DNA from: Verticillium longisporum
Lineage: Eukaryota > Ascomycota > Sordariomycetes > Glomerellales > Plectosphaerellaceae
DNA length: 64,000 nt
NCBI GenBank assembly: GCA_019188255.1
Contig: JAETXT010000010.1
Location: 2,976,001-3,040,000 of the forward strand
Direction: 5' to 3'
Position numbers and translations under genes: made by a program. Under the pieces are notes generated by a model that saw nothing but the letters and a program-made list of their open reading frames with translations, was not told where the DNA came from and ran no database searches. Within the stretch, counting starts at the first letter, position 1. Each line of letters starts with the position of its first letter. Positions 54,783 through 64,000 of the stretch are shown here, piece after piece.

Positions 54783-56980
54783 TAGCTTTATAAGGGCTTT
54801 AGTATTATTTATATTAAAGAAGGATAGGAATTTATATTTATATATCGATTATTAAAGTCTAAATATAATTATTATAAAGAATTAATACTTTCTCTTTTTA
54901 ATAAATAAACTTTTAGATTATTTAATTAAAGTAAAGTATTTCTCTAAAATAAATATTTAAGATATTTATTATTAATTTTATATTAAAGAGAATAATTAAT
55001 AGAAAATTATATTCTAAGTTTAATATAAATATTATAAATATATTATAATATTATTTAGGCTTATAAATACTTTTATTATATTCTAAATATATATTTATTA
55101 AATATTTATTAAATTATTAAACGATTTCTATATTATTTATTTAAATAATATCTTAATTTATTCGAGAATAAGGGAGGAGTATATAGCTTATTTTTAATAA
55201 ATCCTTGAAAGATTTCGAGATTTTAAGCTCTTTATAAAATAATTAAAATACTTATTCTATTAAAATAAAATAGAATTCCTTAAATTTATTATCTCTAAAG
55301 AAAATATAATTATAGATTTAAACTATATTTAAATAATTATTAATTAATAACCCCTTAAATCCTTTAAAGATATATAAATATTATTAGGATTTATTAATTT
55401 CTATTAATAGTTTATTAAAGGATATTCTAAAATAATAATACCCCTATTAATATTATTAAAGGGAAGTATTATAGGGGTTAAGAAAGGATTATTTCAATAG
55501 CTATTTAAAGTATAGAAAGTATTTAAGGTATTAAAGCTTATTTTTATTATTATTATAATCTTATAATATTAAGATTATATATTTAAAGGTCGGGTCGAGA
55601 TTAATATATTAAACGATATTATCTTAGGGATCCTTAATTAAAAATATAAGAATAGTTAGAGATTTATTATTTATTATTTATAAAAGCTTTCATTAATAGA
55701 ATAACGATAAAGGATTAAATAATAAGAATTACTTATAATAATAAAAAGCTTAGAATATTAATATTATTATTTCAAAGGTATAAATTAAGTCTTTATAATA
55801 TTAATTAATTACTAAGCCCTTAAGGGTATTATATAGGCCTTAATTAAAGACTTTCGAGGAAAGCTTATATAATAAATATATTAATTATTATCTTTTAATT
55901 TCGAAATTTAATATTAATCTAGGATTATAAACTTAGCTAATAATCTCTAAAGATAATTAGATTATATAGGAGAATAAATATCGATAAGCGATATACTCCT
56001 TATATTATCTAAAAAACTATAATTAATAGAAGACTTAGCTATAAATATTAAGCGAATTATTATAAAGATAAAGCTAAAGGATATTATAAATAGAGCTTAT
56101 ATTTAAGCTATCTAGGTAATATTATAAGGATAGAAGCCTATCCTTATATTAAGAAGATATTATAATTCTAGGGAGAAAGGGCTTTTACCTTTTAAATAAA
56201 GGGTAATATATATTTATATTATTATAATAAATAAAATAAAAAAGAAAACTTCTTTTTAACCTCGAAGCTAAGAAGCTAAAGCTAGAAGGTTAATAGTAAT
56301 TCGCTAAAGGATTAGGAAAAAGTCTAAGGAATTAATAGAGTTTAAAGTTATTATTCTAAATTAATATATCTTATATTCTATTATAAAAGAGCTTATAAAG
56401 AACGAAATAGTATTAAGGCCTACCTCTACCCTAGAATTTAAGGACTTAGTTAGAGGATTATAGGCTATTAACTTAAGATACCTTTTTTAGAAGGAGAATA
56501 TAAATTAATAAGCTAGAAGGAAAGAAAATTATATTATAAATAATTAAAGTACTTTCTTCTTTAAGGGACGATTAATTATCCTTATATAAAGAATACTCTA
56601 TAAAGAGCTATTTAAATAATATTATAATAACCCTTAAGTAGGATATATAGGGGTAAATAAGACCTTTAAGCTATTAATAAGGAAGTTCTATTAAGAAAAT
56701 ATATTTGTTAAGATCTATTATTATATTACTAAATACTTAATATATTAAAGGATTTAAATATTTTAATATAGATTATATAAGAAGCTATAATTATTGTTAT
56801 TTGTATTTTATCCTTTCTAAGAAATACTTTTAGATTTTATTATAAGCTTAAGTCCTATATTAAAGGATAATAGCTTAGAATATAATTCTATCTTTATAAT
56901 CATAGACCGATTTATAAAAGCTACTTAGTTCTTAATTATATATAAGATATTAATAGCTATTAGTTTAAATACGATCTTCT
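54783..56980 (+). mobile_element. RIP-degraded gypsy pol (RT, RNase H, integrase), copy 1 continued
   Basis: The + strand continues the retroelement after the pogo insertions, with remnants of RNase H and integrase; a stretch near 56896-56935 reads ATAGACCGATTTATAAAAGC, like the integrase core DRFTKAT-type motif. The segment 56230-56970 is the inverted counterpart of about 60110-60850. It is cut off at 56980, where repeat L copy 2 begins. Confidence 0.65.
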
Positions 56981-57420
56981 TATAAAGGTATTAGGCTAAG
57001 GGCCTAGATTAGGGAAAGCAATTAGATTAGCGAATAATTAATAAGCTATTATATTAACTTTAACTTATCGAGGCTATCGAGTATAGCCTCGATTTCTCCT
57101 TTTAAACTTAAGCTTATCGCTAAAGCATTTATAATAATATAAATAGGGGTTAGGTTCCTAATATCTAACTCCTTATATTACCTCCCCTCCTAGAGGTCTA
57201 GTCCCTAGAACTCGTAATACCTTCGCTAATACGTCTTAGTACCTTAATATATTATTTCTTAGGCCTTATTCCCTAGTATAGCTATAATATAGAGCTAGGT
57301 TAGATATATTACGGAAATTATAATAATAATAATATTAATAATAGCCTAGAAGTAAATAGTAATATAGAATAATCCTTACTATTAATTTATAAATAATAAT
57401 TCATCGTACCTATTTTATAA
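56981..57420 (+). repeat. dispersed repeat L (copy 2)
   Basis: At least 440 bp, starting TATAAAGGTATTAGGCTAAG, aligned with 63563-64000 over its whole visible length. It contains CTTTAACTTATCGAGGCTAT and CCTCCCCTCCTAGAGGTC. More A/T transitions than copy 3. Possibly an LTR; its right limit is unknown. Confidence 0.75.
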
Positions 57421-59070
57421 AGTTCTCTCTATTACGCTTATAACTATCTTAGATCTCATTATCCTTAATTTCTTTTAATAATCGATATTCCTATAACTTA
57501 TCGTATTCCTATCTTATCTACTTAATCCTATACTTACTTTTAATTATTTTAATCTCTTCGTTTAATCGCTATTATATCGGATATTACCTTTTACTTCGAT
57601 AAAGTATATTTATATAATCCTTAACTAGCCTAGGCTTATAATCGCTAGCTTCCTAATATTAAAGCTAGGAACCCTTTATACGAATATTATCTTAGTAAAC
57701 TCGCCTCTTAGCTAGATATCGAATATATAGCTAATTATTCCGATATTAAGTATATTATTTATAAGTTTAATAAAAGCGCTTATTTTATTATAAATTCGCT
57801 AAACCTTCTAGCTATATTAGCTAATAATTATAGATCCCTAAGCCCTTTTATAAGGTTATTTAATTTATTTAATAAGAGGGCTATAATTAAATATATACTA
57901 TTAAGGGTATAATTTTATATAATTATTTATTAAAGTAATATACCTATTATCTCTCCTATTTCACTAAAGTAATTAAATATTTTAAGAAAATACCTAAAAT
58001 TATTATTAATTTAATTAATAATAGCTATTTCTATAATATTATAAATTATACCTTAATTTTTAAGTTCCCCTTTATTAATTATATAATATCTATTTACTAA
58101 GATATCCTCGATATATTCGCTATTATCTCTCTAGCTTTATTAATCTATAAGTTTCCTAGCCCTTTATTTTATATCCTTTTATTAATTAAGTCTTCTTTAA
58201 TAAATTTAGCCTCTAAGCTATAAAAGCTTTCAAGAAACTATTATTATTTATTAACTTAAATATATTATTTATTATTAAGAGGCTAATACCTTTAAGCTTA
58301 CCCTATTCTATTTATATATCGATTTATACGATTACCCTTTAAATAGCGAAAACGTTATTAAATTAATCTATAGCTACCCTAAACTTCCTACTAACGCTAA
58401 GCTTATCGATTTATTAATAGATACCCTTAATAATAATAATCCTATTCGCTCGCGCCTTTAAAGCGCTTATTACCTAAGCTACGCCCCTATTAGCTAATTA
58501 TCCTCTTATATATCGAAGAATATTAATATTATTATAGCCTCTATTATAAATAAGAAAGAGAATATTATTATTAAGAAGGAGGTAGTAACTATAAAGAAGA
58601 AAGAGATAGAAGAGTATAAAATAGTAGAGAAAGCCGCTAAGCTTATAGCTATTAAGGAGAAGAAAATAGCCGATATTAAAGCTTATATTTATAAAGCTTA
58701 AATAGAGCTCTATTATATTATTAATAATTCTAAAGCCTTTAAGGAAGTACTTATAGCTCGGACTCTTATTTCTAAAGCTATTATTACCCTAAAGGGGTCG
58801 GCTAAGTACTCCGCTCTAGCTCCGGCCCCTAGCTATTTAATAAAGAGAACTTAATTAACTCCTTAGAAGGTTATATAAATTATTAACGATAATAAAGAAA
58901 ATAATAATAATAATAATAATAAGAGTATTAATAAGCTAATTATTAAAAATTTAATTAAAATAGATAATTTAAAGTAATATTTCCTTTATTTAAATAAAGA
59001 TAAAGGGGAATTAATATTTTAATAATAATAATTATAAAGCGCTATTATATTATTTAATTAATATATTAAT
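57421..59070 (+). mobile_element. degenerate element body, coding-like on + strand
   Basis: AT-rich, without intact frames. Around 58540-58860 the + strand resembles a Lys/Glu-rich coding stretch (pattern KKEIEEYKIVEKAAKLIAI), perhaps the gag of the element to which repeat L belongs. No family assigned. Confidence 0.35.
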
Positions 59071-62000
59071 AGTATTATTAGGGCTTAGCATTAGAATTCT
59101 ATTTTTACTTTCTTATTTTCTTTATATAATAATTTATTAATAATCAATTTAAGAATTTAATTATTTATCCTATTATTTATATTTATACTTTTAATACTTC
59201 TAGTACTTTTTTAAAGTTTATATTATATTTTCGAGGTAGCTTTCGGGTTCCTAGGTATTATATTCTATTAACTATTTAGCCTATTTTACTAAATAGAACC
59301 TTTACCTTTAATTCTCTTTATTAGATATAATATCTTCGATTTCCTATTTATCCTATTTATCCTCTAATATAAAGAAGTAAACTAATTATTTAGTATTAAT
59401 TTAATAATCGTATTATAGCTCTAAGGAAGAGATAGGGAAGATATTATATATTCTAGAATACGTTTTAAGGAATATTATATAATAAGCTTATTTACTTACT
59501 TATTCTATAATCTAGATTTAGATATATTATAATATTAGCTTCTAGTCTACTTTAAATGAGAAATTCTTAATAAAGAGTCCTATAATATCTTTAACGTTAA
59601 AGGTTTTTAATATATACCTCTTATTATAATAGAAAGCTTAAATATATATTATACGCTATTAATTTTTATTAACTATTTAGTAAATAATTATAATCTTCTT
59701 AATCCTTTCCCTTATACCCTAGACCTTTATATCCTATCTTAAGGCTATATAATTAATTATTCTAAAGTAATATTTATATAAGGCTTTAAATAGAGAAACG
59801 CTAATAATATTATATATACTATTATTATATAAAAATTTTAGTTCTTTTAAATAATATAGCTACTCTTTTAGTACTTAATCGCTAATATAGTAAAGGTATT
59901 TTTCTAATATTAAGTAGGTTCTCTCTATCTATGTATCTATCTAAAGGTAATAAGCAGTAAAGAAATAATACTAAATCGCTCTCTCTTAATAGAATTCCTC
60001 CTAGAATTTACTTATAAGGAGTTTATCTCTATTATTTATTATACCCTCTAGGCTCCCGAACCTATACTCTATTTCCTTATAAAGGATCGTATTTAGGCTA
60101 GCGGCTATTAATATCTTATATATAGCTGAGAATTAAATAGCTTTTATAAATCGGTCTACGATTATAAAGATAAAGTCGTATTCTAGGCTATTATCCTTTA
60201 ATACGAGGCTTAAGCTTATAATAAAATCTAAAGATATTTCTTAGAATAGATAGGATAAGAGTAATAATAATTATAGCTTTTTATATAATCTATATTAAAG
60301 TATTTAAATCCCTTAATATATTAAATATTTAATAATATAATAATAGATATTAATAAATATATTTTCTTAATAGAACTTCTTCGCTAGTAATTTAAAGGTC
60401 TTATTTACCCCTATATATCCTATTTAGGGGTTATTATAATATTACTTAAATGGCTCCTTATAAAATATTCCTTATACGAGGATAATTAATCGTCTTTTAA
60501 AGAGGAAGGTACTTTAATTATCTATAATATAACCTTCCCTTCTTCTAGCTTATTAGCTTATATTCTCCTTCTAAAAAAGGTATCTTAGGTTAATAGCTTA
60601 TAATCCTCTAATTAAGTCCTTAAATTCTAGAATAAAAGTAGGCCTTAATATTATTTTATTCTTTATAAGCTCTTTTATAATAGAATATAAAATATATTAA
60701 TCTAGAATAATAACCCTAAATTCTATCGATTTCTTAAACCCTTTTCTAATCCTTTAGCGAATCGCTATTAACTTTCTAGCCTTAGCTTCGTAGCCTCGAG
60801 GTTAAGAAGAAGCTTTCTTCTCTATTTTATTTTTTATAATAATATAAATATATATTACCTTTCGCTTAAAGGGTAAAAGCCCCCTTTCCCTAGAATTATA
60901 ATATCTTCTTAATATAAGGATAAGCTTCTATCCTTATAATATTACTTATATAGCTTAGATATAGGCTCTATTTATAACGTCCTTTAGCTTTATCTTTATA
61001 ATAATTCATTTAATATCTATAGCTAAGTCTTCTATTAATTATAGCTTTTTAGATAATATAGGGAGTATATCGTTTATTAAGACTTATTCTCCTATATAGT
61101 CTAATCGTCTTAAGAGATTATTAATTAGGTTTATAACCTTAAGCTAATATTAAATTTTAAAATCGAAAGACGATAATTAATATACTTATTATATAAGCTT
61201 TCCTTAAAAGTCTCTAGCTAAGGCCTATATAATACCCTTAAAGGCTTAATAATTAATTAATATTATAAAGACTTAACCTATACCTTTAAAGTAATAGCGC
61301 TAATATTCTAGGCTTTCTATTATTATAAATAGTTCTTATTACTTAATCCTTTATTACTATTCTATTAATAAAAGCTTTCGTAAATAATAGGCGATAAGTC
61401 TCTAGCTATTTTTATATTTTAAGCTAAGGATCCCCGAGATAGCGTTATTTAATATATTAATCTCGATTTAACCTTCGAATATATAATCCTAATACTATAA
61501 GATTATAATAATAGTAAAAGTAAGCTTTAATACCTTAAACGCTTTCTATACTTTAAATAACTATTTAAATAATCCCTTTTTAACCCTTATAATACTTCCT
61601 TTTAATAATATTAATAAAGGTATTATTATCTTAGAATATCTTTCGATAAACTATTAATAGAAATTAACGAACTTTAGGAATATTTATATATCCTTAAAGG
61701 ATTCGAGGGATTATTAATTAATAATTACTTAAATATAGTTTAAGTCTATAACTATACTTTCTTTAGAGATAATAAATTTAAGGAATTCTATTTTATTTTA
61801 ATAGAATAAGTATTTTAATTATTTTATAAAAAGCTTAAAATCTTAAAATCTCTTAAGGACTTATTAAAAATAAATTATATATTCCTCCCTTATTCTTAAA
61901 TAAATTAAGATATTATTTAAATAAACGATATAGAAATCGTTTAATAATTTAATAAATATTTAATAAATATATACTTAGAATATAATAAAAGTATTTATAA

Positions 62001-63562
62001 GCCTAAATAATATTATAATATATTTATAATATTTATATCAAATTTAGAATATAGTTTTCTATTAATTATTCTCTTTAATACGAATTTAATAATAAATATC
62101 CTAGATATCTATTTTAAAGAAATACTTTATTTTAATTAAATAGTCTAAAAGTTCGCTTATTAGAGGGAATAAATATTAATTCTTTATAATAATTATATTT
62201 AGACCTTAATAATTAATATATAAATATAAACTCCTATCCTTCTTTAATATAAATAATACTAAAGCCCCTATAAAATTAATAGATTTCTTAATTCTCTTTA
62301 TAGCCTCCCCTTCCGCTATATAGCGACGGAGCTCTTCTAGCTATTTCTAGGATAATAAATAGATTAGCCTATAAAGAGGTTTAGCCCCTTCTTTTAAATC
62401 TATTAAGTACTCTACGTCTTTTAATATTAGTAATTCTTTTATTAAATCTTCGGAGAATATATCTTTAAATTCTATAAATTCTAAAAAGAGTACCTTAACC
62501 TATTTATTATTAAGAGAGGGCTTATCGATAATAGGAATTATTACGTTAAATATTATAGCTATTACCTAAATGACGTAAACGATATAGGCTTTAGCTTTAT
62601 CTTCGATTATTATCCTTATAAACTCTTTAGGGTCTATATTAGATATATAGCCCTAAATAAAGGATTAAATAATAATATCTACTTAAATATCTTCCTTATT
62701 TATATTATTATTAAATAGAAGGATATACTTTAACCCTTTAAGTTATTCTATATATATAAATAACCGATATAATAATTAAGGTCGATTTTACATATCTAGT
62801 AAATAGAATAAGAGGGCGAATAATCTATAGCTATTCGCTATCTATTTATTAAATATTTATAGTTCGGGAGCTTCTATATTTTCTACCTCTTATAGCTTTA
62901 ATAGCTAAACGAGGGTAGGATTAATAATATCTATAATAATACTAATATCTAAATTAATAGAGAATTTAATTTCCTTATTTTATTAAATAGTAATCGCTAA
63001 TATTTTTATAATTTTCCCGATATTTATTTTTAATATAATATTCTTTAGGTTAGAACTTATATTAAATCGTTTTCCGAGAATTCTATTATCTAGACGCCCT
63101 TAAACTTAAATAATTAGATATTAATAATTATAGCTTTTAGCTTTTATAGCTTAAGCTAAGTATAATTCTATATTTAATACCCTAGCTTATTATAATAGAA
63201 GTATAGATTAGATAGTATTATAGGGGCGGTATTTCGGCTACTTAATAGTATTCTCGTAGAGTAGGGGTTTAGGTTTCTCGCTTATTTTAGCGTAATACCT
63301 CTATTATAGTAAAGGAACGACCTTATTTTATTAATAATTAATCTTATAAGGCTTCTCTCTTCGAGGCCTTATAGCTAAGAATAATATTATAGGGTTTGCT
63401 TTAAGCTAATTAAGAATAAGTTTATTTTTTACTTTTTTATTATTTATTCTATAATTTATTAATATCCTATACTTATTAAGCTTTATACGTAATCGCTTTA
63501 ACGTCCTTAATAAAAATATAGTATTCTATTAACTTATCCTTTATAAAGTAAAGGAATCGTCG
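59071..63562 (-). mobile_element. RIP-degraded gypsy-type retroelement in inverted orientation (copy 2)
   Basis: The minus strand carries the same retroelement as copy 1: 60110-60850 is the inverted match of 56230-56970, and 61000-62300 of about 54800-56100. The gag end is truncated at 63562, where repeat L copy 3 starts. All frames are broken by stops and CA/TG are scarce. The two copies could pair as a long imperfect inverted repeat. Confidence 0.65.
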
Positions 63563-64000
63563 TGTAAAGGTATAGGGCTAAGGGCCTGGATTAGGGAAAG
63601 TAATTAGATCGGCGAATAATCGGTAAGCTATTATATTAACTTTAACTTATCGAGGCTATCGAGTATAGCCTTAACTTCCCCTTTTAAACTAGGGCTTATC
63701 GCCGAAGTATCTACGATAATATAAATAGGGGTTCGGTTCCTAATATCTAACTCCTTATATTACCTCCCCTCCTAGAGGTCTAGTCCCTAGAACTCGTAAT
63801 ACCTTCGCTAACGCATCTTAATGCTTTAACGTATTACTTCTTAGGCCTTATTCCCTAGCATAGCTATACGTAGAGCTAGGTTAGACGTATTACGGAAATT
63901 ATAATAATAGTAATACTAATAATAGCCTAAGAGTAGGTAGTAATATAGAATAGTCCCTATCGCTAATTTATAGGTAATAGTTCGTTATACCTATCTTATA
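63563..64000 (+). repeat. dispersed repeat L (copy 3), runs off the window
   Basis: Begins TGTAAAGGTATAGGGCTAAG and follows copy 2 base for base apart from transitions. It keeps more G/C (TG at the start, GGATT, CGGCG), so it is the least RIP-mutated copy. Continues beyond position 64000. Confidence 0.75.

Noticed and set aside
47482..64000. centromere or CRISPR-like array
   Set aside because: The AT-rich DNA is explained by RIP of recognisable retroelements, and no regularly spaced repeat array is present.

Overview
The window is nuclear DNA of a filamentous ascomycete, most likely a Sordariomycete. The reasons are short 45-200 bp spliceosomal introns with CTGAC/CTAAC-like branch sites, a full set of fungal housekeeping genes (SAGA Ubp8, DASH Dam1, glucan synthase Fks1, Ade8), and an AT-rich repeat island that has lost nearly all CpA/TpG, the mark of repeat-induced point mutation (RIP). 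Genus and species cannot be told from the sequence alone.

Positions 396-47481 form a gene-dense euchromatic block with 19 recognised protein genes, most of which I could splice exon by exon with the frame closing. In order: a mitochondrial-type metallo-beta-lactamase (LACTB2-like, -), UBP8 (+), EFM5 eEF1A methyltransferase (-), complex I 40 kDa subunit (-), proteasome RPN9 (+), GPI transamidase GAA1 (-), rhomboid RBD2 (-), mitochondrial aconitase (-), BUD20/ZNF593 (+), DASH subunit DAM1 (-), valyl-tRNA synthetase VAS1 (-), a Sec14/CRAL-TRIO protein (+), a HIT hydrolase (-), Ran-binding MOG1 (+), a GCNA-like SprT protease (-), FKS1 (+), LCB1 (+), a secreted GH17 glucanase (+) and ADE8 (+). The genes are ordinary and do not form a biosynthetic cluster; FKS1, LCB1 and the GH17 enzyme are three consecutive same-strand genes for wall and membrane building.

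From about 47.5 kb to the end there is no host gene. The sequence is a nested transposon island: a RIP-ruined Ty3/gypsy-type element on the + strand, a second copy in inverted orientation (about 59.1-63.56 kb), and three copies of another repeat whose left end is TATAAAGG/TGTAAAGG. Two pogo/Fot-type DNA transposons of 1860 and 1861 bp, only 206 bp apart, sit inside the first gypsy copy. They have near-perfect terminal inverted repeats and TA target duplications and show no RIP, so they arrived after RIP had acted. One transposase is intact (551 aa) and one is frameshifted.

The main oddities are: three introns that begin GC rather than GT (EFM5, BUD20, VAS1); very small exons of 14, 15 and 34 nt; two in-frame starts in VAS1 that would make mitochondrial and cytosolic enzymes from one gene; and four genes (CRAL-TRIO, HIT, FKS1, transposase A) each broken by exactly one missing base, which points to assembly errors at least in the essential genes. 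I did not find a convincing undescribed biological system; the least explained stretch is 32.4-34.97 kb.
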